Made by a program: the position numbers and the translations under genes. The notes under the pieces are model-generated. The model made no database searches and was not told the DNA's origin. It worked only from the letters and a program-made list of their open reading frames with translations. A stretch of 64,000 bases of DNA from Turbatrix aceti (Eukaryota > Nematoda > Chromadorea > Rhabditida > Panagrolaimidae): the NCBI GenBank assembly GCA_963969345.1, contig OZ017769.1, positions 10,357,725 to 10,421,724 of the forward strand. The letters are read 5' to 3'. Shown piece after piece: positions 45,121 through 58,300 of the stretch (position 1 is its first letter; every line of letters begins with the position of its first letter).

Positions 45121-46694
45121 TAAAGTGCGTTTCAAAAGGATAGGCTCACCCATAAAATCGGATGTTGCAAAAAAATGGTTAAACCTACAATAACGGGAGT
45201 AGGCTCAATCGATCCGGCGTGAGAAGATACTATAGTTAGGGTACTTGCGATAATTATTTGCAGCTAATTACGGCCTCAGAAAAATAAATTTTACTTTTTG
45301 ACCGTTTCAAAAGGATAGGCTCACTTTGGATTTTATTAAAAATAATTTATTTTATGCGCGCTAAAAATCCGAACACCAGCTATCTGTAACACATGTGATG
45401 TCTATGATTAGAATATGCCCTAAAATCCCTGTTGCACACACTTTTTTTAGAACGTTTTACGCATTTTGGGAAATAAAACTTCTAACATCAATAATGGTTT
45501 CCTGAAAGTCAGTGATTGTCGGGATGAGGCGTCTATTGACACATAGTGCATTGCTGTGATACCCTTGTTAGTTTTTGAAAAGTTTGACATTAATTCATCC
45601 CATTTACAAATATTAAAAAAATATTTTCTGATGTTGACTATTAAAAAAATTAAGATTTTATGCAGTTTTTTACCTCCCTTGACCGAGCCAATTTTTTACT
45701 GGATCATCGACGGGTATAAAACGATAGTAGGCAACTATGCAGTACTGTTTGAAACAGTTTGCAAGTCATTCAGTTCGAAACAAAACCCAGACACAGAAAA
45801 TGCTATTCCTCGAAGGTTAGAGTTTGATGTCAAGTACAAATATTCGAATTTTTTTACGATTGCAGCCATTCATGTTGGGTTTATTGGTAACAAATAATTA
45901 ATTTTATAATGCAAAAATGTATTGAAGCGTTTCCAGACGTAGGGTTTTTAAAAAACCTGCAATTTTAGCTGTGGAGGCTCCCGTGGTGATAGTAGCTGAA
46001 CTTGGCTTTAACAAAACGCCCGGTGTACCGTTTGTCGTAACCTGCATAGGCTGCAAATTGTGTCAGCAAGTTCAGAATAGTTGCCTACTATCGTTTTATA
46101 CCCGTCGATGATCCAGTAAAAAATTGGCTCGGTCAAGGGAGGTAAAAAACTGCATAAAATCTTAATTTTTTTAATAGTCAACATCAGAAAATATTTTTTT
46201 AATATTTGTAAATGGGATGAATTAATGTCAAACTTTTCAAAAACTAACAAGGGTATCACAGCAATGCACTATGTGTCAATAGACGCCTCATCCCGACAAT
46301 CACTGACTTTCAGGAAACCATTATTGATGTTAGAAGTTTTATTTCCCAAAATGCGTAAAACGTTCTAAAAAAAGTGTGTGCAACAGGGATTTTAGTGCAT
46401 ATTCTAATCAAAGACATCACATGTGTTACAGATAGCTGGTGTTCGGATTTTTAGCGCGCATAAAATAAATTATTTTTAATAAAATCCAAAGTGAGCCTAT
46501 CCTTTTGAAACGGTCAAAAAGTAAAATTTATTTTTCTGAGGCCGTAATTAGCTGCAAATAATTATCGCAAGTACCCTAACTATAGTATCTTCTCACGCCG
46601 GATCGATTGAGCCTACTCCCGTTATTGTAGGTTTAACCATTTTTTTGCAACATCCGATTTTATGGGTGAGCCTATCCTTTTGAAACGCACTGTA
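45121..46694. mobile_element. fold-back Tc1/mariner-like element (TA duplication), copy B
   Basis: The element spans 45123-46692 with TA at 45121-45122 and 46693-46694. The right end reads GTTTCAAAAGG inverted to CGCACTG; the left end AAGTGCGTTTCAAAAGG has A in place of the expected first C. Arms of about 615 bp (45123-45738 and 46079-46692) are almost identical, and a repeat of the GCGTTTCAAAAGGATAGGCTC terminus occurs inside each arm near 45302 and 46512. The 340-bp spacer shows no transposase. Termini differ from copy A, so it is a separate family. Confidence 0.85.
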
Positions 46695-46797
46695 TAAACA
46701 ACCCCCTGATTTCTGCAAAATTTAATTTTCGTTCTAAGAAATTTCCTACTTGAAATGCATTAAAAATTAATATGCAGGACTTTTTGAGTTTTTACGG

Positions 46798-46862
46798 ATA
46801 TAAATATCAGATCAGTGGTAGGAAAAACAGTCAACAAGTCAGTTGAAATCATCTTGTCTACG
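46798..46862 (+). promoter_or_regulatory. TATA-box promoter and short leader of the secreted-peptide gene
   Basis: ATATAAATATCAG, with TATAAATA at 46799-46806, lies 57-64 nt before the ATG at 46863. Candidate initiator CA steps lie near 46832 and 46840. No splice acceptor is present, so the message may start directly from this promoter. Confidence 0.5.
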
Positions 46863-46997
46863 ATGAAGTTCTTCCTCGTCCTCACTCTTCTCCTCGTCCT
46901 TTTCACATCCGGTGTCGTTGGCAATGTTATCGGAAGTTCCTGTCGTCATCATTTCCTCGGTGGTTTCTATAAAAATTGCCCTCTTTATAATTCTTGA
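46863..46997 (+). CDS. small secreted peptide precursor, two cysteines
   Basis: A 44-residue product. A lysine (MKFF) and a hydrophobic core LVLTLLLVLF form a signal peptide, with likely cleavage after FTSGVVG. That leaves about 24 residues with two Cys separated by 11 residues and aromatic, His and Gly content (CRHHFLGGFYKNC). There is one exon. A TATA box precedes it, and AATAAA at 47050 gives a natural 3' end, which together make a real gene likely despite its size. I do not recognise the family: a peptide hormone, antimicrobial peptide or other secreted effector are all possible. It lies 170 bp from a fold-back element. An in-frame upstream ATG at 46815 would bury the signal peptide. Confidence 0.6.
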   Translation: MKFFLVLTLLLVLFTSGVVGNVIGSSCRHHFLGGFYKNCPLYNS

Positions 46998-48258
46998 CCT
47001 GATTTTTGACCCCAAACTTATTTGAAACGGTTGGGGGTGAAGGAAGATTAATAAAATGCAAGCAGAAAGTGAAACTTTGAATAAAAAGGGGATTTACCGC
47101 TTCGGCGAAAATTAAATAACAACACAGTTCACTCACATCTTATAGTGTGCTTCAGACTGAAGCAACTAAATATAGATGCTCCAAGTTATGAATCATACGA
47201 AACAAAAACCAAATCGGTATCAAACCATGACACCAAGTTGATACTGGTTGTCATTTGGTCGTCTGAAAGGCATGTATATGTATATATGTTTTGAGCAACA
47301 CTTAGCCGAAAAAAATTTGAAAACAAAGTTGTAAAAAATGCATAAAAGTTAACAGTTTCCGAGTGTTTCTTAAAAATTTTGTTTAACTTAGTTTGTGAAT
47401 TTTTTGATATCATTTTTGTGAAGATTTTTTCCAACATGTGTACATAAACCCAAAAGATACAAAATGTTGCGGTTTTAAAATGCAAATGGTGGCAAAAAAA
47501 AGCAATCAGTATCACCCCTGGCTAAGGAACAAAAAAGTGTTATTACCGGTACATGGCGGCGGCACAAACGCCTGACCGCTGTATGTACTACATATATCGA
47601 CTACCTCTGTGACGGCAGTGTCGGCATCTACACCCGTATTCCGGCACGCATTCAATCAATCACTATGTGTTCAAAATCTTAATGTGTTCTGACTGAGCAC
47701 AAGCACTGAACATAAGAGATATAAAATCTGTTCTGTCAAACGGCGTTCCAAATTGGGAAAAAATCGGCATCGATTTTGATTCCGACTCTGATTGGAATAA
47801 ATAAACACTGTTTTTTTGTGACTCACATCAATCAACATTTTATATAATTTATTAAACTTGCCATCTAATATTATCAGAACAATGAATGAACAAAACATGT
47901 TCGAATACATTTTTTAGGATTAATATTTTTTTTCACGTGATACAAAATAGTACAAAAAAAGAACAAACAGGATAACTGGCACCGGATAAGAGTGAGGAAG
48001 ATATTTAGAATTGTGTGAAAGTCATAGAAAAATGAAAAAAAAAGGATAGAGGATCCCTGGTGTCAAAAAGATGTCACATCACAAAACAAAACAAAAAACC
48101 GGCCACAAATGAGAATTCCAATAAAAAAAAAGAGTTTTTGTGTGTCCTTATTTACACTCGAAAAAATATTTTTAAAAAAAGATTCGGGCAGTTTCAAGAT
48201 TCAGGACGTCGACAAAACGTGAAAAAAATGTTGAATCATGTTTATGAACACCAGAATG
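46998..48258. other. intergenic, between the peptide gene and the mef-2 stop
   Basis: AT-rich, convergent 3' flanks. It contains the peptide gene AATAAA at 47050 and the probable mef-2 3' UTR on the minus strand. No other gene is supported. Confidence 0.45.
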
Positions 48259-50332
<2,074 letters not shown>

Positions 50333-53188
50333 CTGAGTAAAATACTATGCCACACAAGGCAAAGTTATAAGAGCAAAAAAAGTCAGGTTGAGAATGAATT
50401 TTGTAATACTTGTACAAGAAGCGTATCCAGTATTATGACAATTGGTGCCTGATGTTCTGTTCACCGACGCCAATTATTTAATTTCTGAGAAATAACAAAC
50501 AGTCGAAGTTGATGATGACGACGACGACGAAATGTGTTGAGCGTTCCGAGAAAAAAAAACGAATAAACGTTGTCGTCAATAGCTTTTCTGTCTGTTTCTG
50601 TCTGTTTGTGTGTATGGGCAATGCCGTAGATAGCACAGGCAGTAGTCCCGTGGAGAGTCAGAGTTTGCTGCTGGCTCCCTGCAAAGAAAAAATAGAAAAT
50701 TCAAGTGTTATAAAAAAACTCGTGCGTTTGTGTGCAGGCGCGAGGGATTACGTACACGCAAGAAAAAAAAGTGAAACGCGACAACAATTATACATACATA
50801 GTGTATATTATTTTTTGCACAGAGTAAAAAAAAAAGCACGAGTTTTATTTAAAATGCGTAGCATTTTGTAGGTGTGCGAGCCAGCTCGCCAAGGCAGGCA
50901 ATACACGCATGAAAAGTTTTTTGTTGCAATTGGATGGGGTTAAAGGCTGGAAAAAATCTATTTTCGTGCTTTTTGTAGGATTGGCAGCCATAGAAATACT
51001 AAATATGTATCTCTAGGTAGGGTACAAAGCAATTTATGGTCATCAGCTGTTAATCATGTGGATATGGATGAATAAAAGTGCGGATTTTGGTCTCTCTCTT
51101 TTTTCTCTGTTTTTTGCCGTGCTTCTAAGCTATGAGTACAAAAAAGAAAGAGAAGAAGCAAGTAATCAAGGCACGGGCACAAAAGATGAAAGGAAACGTA
51201 CGGGAGGGGATTAGGTTTCTCACAGGTAAGGAAAATGATAGAAGGATTGAAGGATAATACTGTAACAGGAAGTTGATGTGACAACTGTTATAATTATTTT
51301 GTATAATTATAACAAAATAATGTGACAACTGTTATAATTATTTCTTTGTCAAAAAGTGTGACAAAGAAAAATATGGGAAAACAACGGGTGATAACAGCAC
51401 TAAAGGTGTCAAAGAGGTCGGGCTGAGCCCGATGAACTGTGGATAAAAACATTTCTGGTCTGGAAAACAATGCAAATTGAATATTAACAAGATTTTCACT
51501 CCGAAAGTTTTTTTTTGTGCTGGTAAAACCAATTTTGAAAAAACAGATTTTTTAAATTGTATTTTTAACAAAAATACAACCTTCAAAAACAAAAAAAAAT
51601 TTCGCACAACTTGATATCCGACGGATATATAAACTTAGTAACCAACAGCAGCAATGCAACACAGAAAAAAACATAAACGTATTTAGCATATTGCCACACA
51701 ACAAGAAAAAATGCTGTGAATAGATACAAAATTCTTATTTTTTGTAAAAGTACAAACTAAAAAAAATCGGACGTCAAAAAAACTATTGTTGACTTCCCCT
51801 GGATAAAAAATGAATAGAATTCACACTATCTTATTGATACCAGTTGGCTTGTCTGTGGGATACAGAAGAGACTGAAGATTTTTTTTGATAACAAAAAAAT
51901 AAACAACAGATAAACAAAAATAAACGGTGATAAAAAATTATTGTAATTTTGTTGTTGACATGAAGTTCATAAAAAATAACAAAGTCGAGAATCGGCATCG
52001 TAAAAGTCTGGTTACCGCAAATGGTGTTGGTTTAGCGAGAAAAATAGATGATTTTGCAATTTTTATTAAAAATTAAAAATAATGAAAAAAGGTGATTAGA
52101 GAATTCATTGTCTCGTGGTATTATATTGAGATTAAGTTATCATAATTAACAGGCAATTATATAATTCTTACGTTATTAATTGCTTGTCTTCTGCAAGCCA
52201 TTGAGGAGGATTTTTGAAAGCTTTAGGTAAATTGCTAATCGGCAACAAACTGTGACATTAATAAAAAATTTAATGAAATAAAAAATGATTAGCTGGGTGT
52301 TGAAAGCGTCTGAAACGGTAAAAAACAAATATGTAAATAAAAAAATGATATTTGGTCATCATCGTATTTCATTTGCTGAATGGACAGACAGAAAAAAAAA
52401 AGTTTGGTAAAAAAACTAAAGACCAGAGGTGGGGATAATGGAAGATTGAGAATGATGAGTGTTGTTGTTTTTGGTGACGTTTGGCGTCTTTTTCAGGGGT
52501 AAAAAGAAAAAATGGGCAAAAAAAGAAGAAGAAAATAGAGATGTGAAGAGCAGAAAAGTTAGTTGTCGTATGAGACCGGAAAAAAGCAGCAGGCGTGATG
52601 TGATGTGAATGATGCACGATGGATAAAGAAAGTTTAAGCAAGTTTATAAAATGTTTTTTTGTGATACGAGATAAATACGTGTATATGTAAACAGGAAATA
52701 CACTTTTGGGGGTAGGAAATTATAATAATGGCTTCTTTTAATTCCAAGCACTAATTTTTATGTTTCAAAATATTTTTAAAAAAGTCCGTAATTTAATAAA
52801 AATTGAACGTTTTACTAAAAAAGAAAAAAACGACCACCATCCGCGTCAAAAAAAAAAGTCAAACCAACTAAAAAATAGTCCGACAGTTAAAAAAGAATCA
52901 AATAGTAATAAAAAATGGTGTGAATGTGATACGGAAAACCCAATGGTTTGTTTGTTGCTTCGGCTGCCTGCTGATGGAGGCATCCCCCCCTACGCAGCAG
53001 CACTACCACTGCTATTGATTTCTCTGCGTGTAAAAATAAAAGACAACAGCCTAAGGGCCCGTCTCGGCCTCGCCTGGCCTGGGAGAGGACACAACACAAC
53101 ACAACAGCGCAGTTAGTGCGGCGGCTCTCACTTTATTTTTTCCTCTTTTTTCTCACTCAGCTCATAACTGCGACTAACTACTAGATAC
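50333..53188. other. mef-2 upstream or intronic DNA
   Basis: No coding exon was recognised. A direct repeat of ATGTGACAACTGTTATAATT lies at 51276 and 51320, separated by an AT palindrome. Frames here are lysine-, serine- or phenylalanine-rich and typical of non-coding AT DNA. Confidence 0.4.
51276..51343. repeat. 24-bp direct repeat around a 20-bp AT-rich spacer
   Basis: ATGTGACAACTGTTATAATT plus ATTT occurs at 51276-51299 and 51320-51343. Confidence 0.7.
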
Positions 53189-53215
53189 TACACCACTGCG
53201 CGCCGCAGTGGTGTA
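53189..53215. repeat. 12-bp arm inverted repeat with CGC loop
   Basis: TACACCACTGCG, CGC, CGCAGTGGTGTA. It lies 13 bp before a second, larger palindrome and is GC-rich against an AT background. Confidence 0.85.
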
Positions 53216-53228
53216 GTGGTGTAGCAGT

Positions 53229-53262
53229 GGTCCGCCTGGCCGCAGCTGCGGCCAGGCGGACC
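53229..53262. repeat. 34-bp perfect palindrome centred on CAGCTG
   Basis: Every base from 53229 (GGTCCGCCTGGCC...) to 53262 (...GGCCAGGCGGACC) is self-complementary with no loop. The centre CAGCTG at 53243-53248 is an E-box. It may be cruciform-forming or a bHLH site; neither can be shown here. Confidence 0.85.
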
Positions 53263-53955
53263 TCGGCCACGAGGCGCTAACTAACTAGCACATGAGTACG
53301 CGAGAGGTGGCAGGGCTGTGGTTGTGGTTGTGGTTGCTCTCTGATGTCTATCGGTACTCGTATAAATATTCAGTTAGTTAATTTTTTTTGGGTAGGGGGG
53401 AGGTGGTATGATAGATAGTATAATAGTTGTATAGTGGATGGTAGTTTGTATGGCTACTACGTATACTACCCAGCGTATCATTCAAACACAAACACGCACG
53501 CTGCCTGAATGCGTAGGGAGGGGAGGGGGTGATGCGCGTGATGATACTGATAGGAGGAGAAGGAAAGCGACGAGTCCGAGAAGGCAAGCGTTTGAGAAAA
53601 AAAGCAAAAAACTCCCTAATGGTACAAAATACTGCCACTGGGGAAAACATTTTTTTTCGTTCAACAACGTTTTTTGCTTGCACAAAAACCTCTGAAACAA
53701 CAGTGCTTGCACTGCTGACAAAAAAATTCTAAAACACTCGAACAAGTAGTTTTTTTTCCGAGTGTCGAACTAAGTCGGTGTTTGAAACTGGTCTCTTTCT
53801 CTCTCGGCCGAGTACCCCCTCCCTAGTCAATGTCGTCAGCCCAGCATCATCGATGAATTAAACAGAAGTCCAAGTCGTAGTCAAAAAGTCGTCAACCGAC
53901 CCGACAACGAACAAATCGACTGAAAACGTAATCGTAGTCTTGGTCGTTGACGTTT

Positions 53956-55349
53956 TTAAGAGGGAGTCTGCGACAGGATTTAGTTTCGACGGAACAGCTA
54001 TTTTATGACGACAAATGTTTTGTGCCCAAGTTGTAAGGGACCATGGGTAAGGTCTAAATCCGGGATATTAGATTTTTCTGATGCCGGATTCTGAAGTGGC
54101 AGCTTCTGAAAGTTCACCACCCCTGATTTTTCAAGTCGCTTCATGGTTGAGGCAAAAATCTGATATTTTGGATACGGGGGTTTCTTGGCACGGGAAATCG
54201 ATTGGCGTACTCAGATTTTTCAAAAAACATCTGGTTTTCCTGTAATTATCGATTTTTGTCAATTAACGTTACTTTATGGCCTCTGGTAATTTTAAAAAAA
54301 AGTTCCGTTTTGTACAGACCCTTTTATCTTGTAGCCCGTCTTTTTCTGTGTCGGATAAGCTCAAAAAATAAAAAAAAGGAGGGATACCAGAAGGCCATAT
54401 CCGTGGTTTTCCGTCGCGCACTCGAGTAAAAAGCGCGCGCACAGTCTCTTTTTCGCTTCGCTGGACAAAAAAGTGATGCGCGCGCACGTAACAGGAGTCA
54501 ACTTTGAAAAATTGCCCTGAAGCTAGTTTTTGCTTTGAATGCTTGCGGTCATTTTGTTTGGTTTGGGCATGTCCCAAAGATTGTTTTAAGCTACTTGTGC
54601 TCTTTATTGCATAAATTTCCGATCAGATACGGCATTTGAAAGTTCATGTTTCTTTTGTCGCCGGTAGCACTGCGCAAAATTAACCGATCAAAGAGAAAAG
54701 TGGCCAAAAACAATCTTTGGGACATGCCCAAACCAAACAAAATGACCACAAGCATTCAAAGCAAAAACTAGCTTCAGGGCAATTTTTCAAAGTTGACTCC
54801 TGTTACGTGCGCGCGCATCACTTTTTTGTCCAGCGAAGCGAAAAAGAGACTGTGCGCGCGCTTTTTACTCGAGTGCGCGACGGAAAACCACGGATATGGC
54901 CTTCTGGTATCCCTCCTTTTTTTTATTTTTTGAGCTTATCCGACACAGAAAAAGACGGGCTACAAGATAAAAGGGTCTGTACAAAACGGAACTTTTTTTT
55001 AAAATTACCAGAGGCCATAAAGTAACGTTAATTGACAAAAATCGATAATTACAGGAAAACCAGATGTTTTTTGAAAAATCTGAGTACGCCAATCGATTTC
55101 CCGTGCCAAGAAACCCCCGTATCCAAAATATCAGATTTTTGCCTCAACCATGAAGCGACTTGAAAAATCAGGGGTGGTGAACTTTCAGAAGCTGCCACTT
55201 CAGAATCCGGCATCAGAAAAATCTAATATCCCGGATTTAGACCTTACCCATGGTCCCTTACAACTTGGGCACAAAACATTTGTCGTCATAAAATAGCTGT
55301 TCCGTCGCCTTCACCTTATTCCTAAATCCTGTCGCAGACTCCCTCTTAA
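53956..55349. mobile_element. fold-back (long TIR) transposon, TTAA target duplication, copy 2
   Basis: The element spans 53960-55345 between TTAA copies at 53956-53959 and 55346-55349. The ends are GAGGGAGTCTGCGACAGG and its inverse. Arms are about 628 and 640 bp; the right arm has a small insert (TTCACCTTATTC-like) missing from the left. The spacer is about 118 bp. Terminal GAG....TCTGCGA and internal blocks match copy 1 at 10225-11287. No transposase frame. Confidence 0.85.
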
Positions 55350-58300
55350 AGGGTAGAAAGAAAAATAATGTAAAGAAGAAGAATAATGGTACAACGGATC
55401 TTGTATGCAGTTTTGAAAAAAAAGTATTCGATGTAACAAGGTTCTGACTGGACTAAAAGCATTTTATTGGTCGAGAAGGAAGGAAAATGTATGCAATTTG
55501 ATACGGTTTGATCGCGTGAGAAGCAGCAAAAATAGGATAAAAATGAAGGGGCGGGAAAAACCTTGGCGTTGTGTGAATTGCGTGTTTCAAAAAATTTTTG
55601 GCGCACGTCGCTCAACGCCAAACTTAAAAAAAGTAAATTTTATTTAATTTTGAATGATCCAGACTTTTATCTTATGACGATAGAAAAAGTAAAATAAGGT
55701 GATGGCCACTCACAGTGGGACACTCACAGGCTAGCTAGCTGCTTGCATAGATAGCGAGGATGGGTGGTGGTGGTGGTTGGACAACAAACTAACCCTTAGG
55801 ATAAATATTATTTAGTAGTACTACCAACATTAGCAGTGTTTATACAAGAGGCGGTTGGATTGGTTGAGGGTGACAGAGAGCGGTGGATGGGAAGGAAAAA
55901 GGAGATAGGTGACATCATAGAACGCAGTGTGATATGATTACGAATGACCATTACAAAAACGCGAGGTACTATTATTTGCTGGTGTGTCATCTTTTTGCCA
56001 AATTTTTGCTAATGATTTCAGTTCTTTAGCAAAAATGATTTTCTAGTAAAAAAATGAACCACGTCCAAGATACGCGAAAGAAAGTCCAAAAACGTTAACT
56101 TTTTTACACAGCCTTGGACAACAGATAAGAATCGTCCCGAGACTATGCATGACCCCTAAAATTGTACAGTGCCGGCACCTAGCTTATCGTTATCAACGAT
56201 TCTTAGACGCGTCCGGAAGCCATTGATAACCACTAACAGCCTAAAGATAGAACGTGGAATGTATTTTTACGCTCAAAAACTAGAAATAGAAAAAATTTGT
56301 TTGGGTAAGCATTTTTGGTATATTTGATATTTTGAAGCAATAAAAGGAAAAAGTATAATTGTGCATGCTAAACAGGATATCAAAATAATTTTGAACTTGA
56401 TTTGAAAAAAAAGGTGTATTTTCAAATAAAAAACATTTATTTAAAAAAATTCTAAGTCAACAGGACTTCATTTACGTGAACACAGTTGAACACGCAGTCG
56501 AACGAATAAGAAACTTAGAACACCATGTAACTTTGACGTAGGAAGCTAATGTTTCCCTCTAACATAAAATTAGTTCCGTTTCCGGAGCAAACGGACTTGA
56601 AACAGAAACAAAGAAGAGGAAGGATTTTTTTTATCAAACTCAACCGAAGCCAAGCCACAAGCTGTTTTTTTTGCTAAAAAAATTTCTAATGCTTCAATTT
56701 TAATTATAATATTAAATTAGATCGTTTTCCACTTTGTTTGCTCAAAGTCACGGTAGCCTTTGTGAAAAAAGTACACTACACACCCGCACCAAATACGAAT
56801 AATTTTGCGGGGGTCGGACAGGGACACACAAAATGGGGTGAAAACACACACTTGAATTTATTGAACTTTGGTGTTTAGAGATGCAAAAAAATGATGTAAT
56901 GCAGGATATTTGGAAATTCGTATAGGGGCGGGGGGGAGGGTAATGCTCTCAATTTAAGGTGTTATTAGCATGTCAGGTTGAACCTTTTTGCCCAAAAAAA
57001 CACTAAAAAATTTGTCTCCAGACACTCCCTTTTTTTGACTTTGCGACAACAAAAAAACAGTTTGTCATTAACTTTTGGTCTATAAACACGGGAACAAAGA
57101 AAACAATGTAGCAGCAACACTTTAGAAGAAGTCATTGTTAATATTTAAAACATGATGTCAGAATGCCAAGGCTGCCGAGGTCGCTGAGGTCGTCGACGTA
57201 TACGACAGCTTTCAGCAGTGTCAAAGTATGTTTATAGCCAGTTTGTGAATTGTAAGTTGCAAAGAAAGGCACAAAAAAAACAACGCGCCGAGTCCCGAGT
57301 CCGAGGCCGAGTCCCAACCCTCAAAAGGGCAAGTGGCATGAAGGCATGAGCGCGTTGTGATGTCAGCAGCAAAGTCAGTCTAAAGGGAGGAGGGGAAAAC
57401 AAAAAATATATCCCGCATAAAAAAACAAAAGCGAGAGCCGGCAACAGCAATTTAGTTATTCCTGCGTGAACGAGATAAAAATATTTTTTTGAATGAAGAA
57501 AAAAAAAGAAAATTAAGACGTCTTGGAGAATGAAGGAGGGGATTAGAAACGGTAGCACAAAAGATACAGGATATCTTCTTTCTTTCCGGAAGCTCACTGC
57601 TTGGAGGTAAATAAAATAATTTTTGTTAGAGCACAAAAGATTTGAAATGGGTTTGTTTCAGTCTTTTTTTTTTGTCAGCATGTGAGATGGGATAGGGCCT
57701 AGCAGTGAAACAGCTAGCTAGTTAGCAGTCGTCCGACGTCGACAAGCCGGGCAGTTAGGCAAGCGGTAGGGTAAAGGGTGTCCACGTGAGCACACGCGAG
57801 CCGAGCGTGCAGTTGTGTGGTATGAAGATATATGCATATTGCTAGTGGCTTTCTTTTTAACGGACACCCCCCCCCCCTCTCTTCTCCGCTGCAGCCAGCT
57901 CGCCGTCAATAGTTCACTTCACCACGAGCCCCCCCCCCCAAGACTTTGACGAGAAAGAGAAAAAAAGAAAAACGTCGGGCGGACGCACAAGTGAATCTCA
58001 AGCCTCGAGGCTACTAGGCTAGCTAGCGGCTCGGCTTGGATTCGGCTGCGACCCCCTCTCTGCTTATGAGTCCTAGATGAGGGGATAAGGACGACACAGT
58101 AAGGTCTTTTGCGTGTGTTCTTCTTTTTTTTCGCTCTCCCTCGTTCGCTTAGACGGGACTTGGCCGCTCGCTGCCAAAGCAGAAAGAGACGTGAGATAGC
58201 CGGACAAACAAACAAACGTATGTAGTACGTGTAAAAAATAGCCAAAGTTTCAAACGCGTACAATCTACATGTGCGCCGTGTGGCCACAAAGTGGAAACTG

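Noticed and set aside
45556..45897. 113-codon frame as a transposase remnant
   Set aside because: Most of it is arm sequence that also occurs inverted at 46008-46259; it has no DDE or helix-turn-helix pattern.
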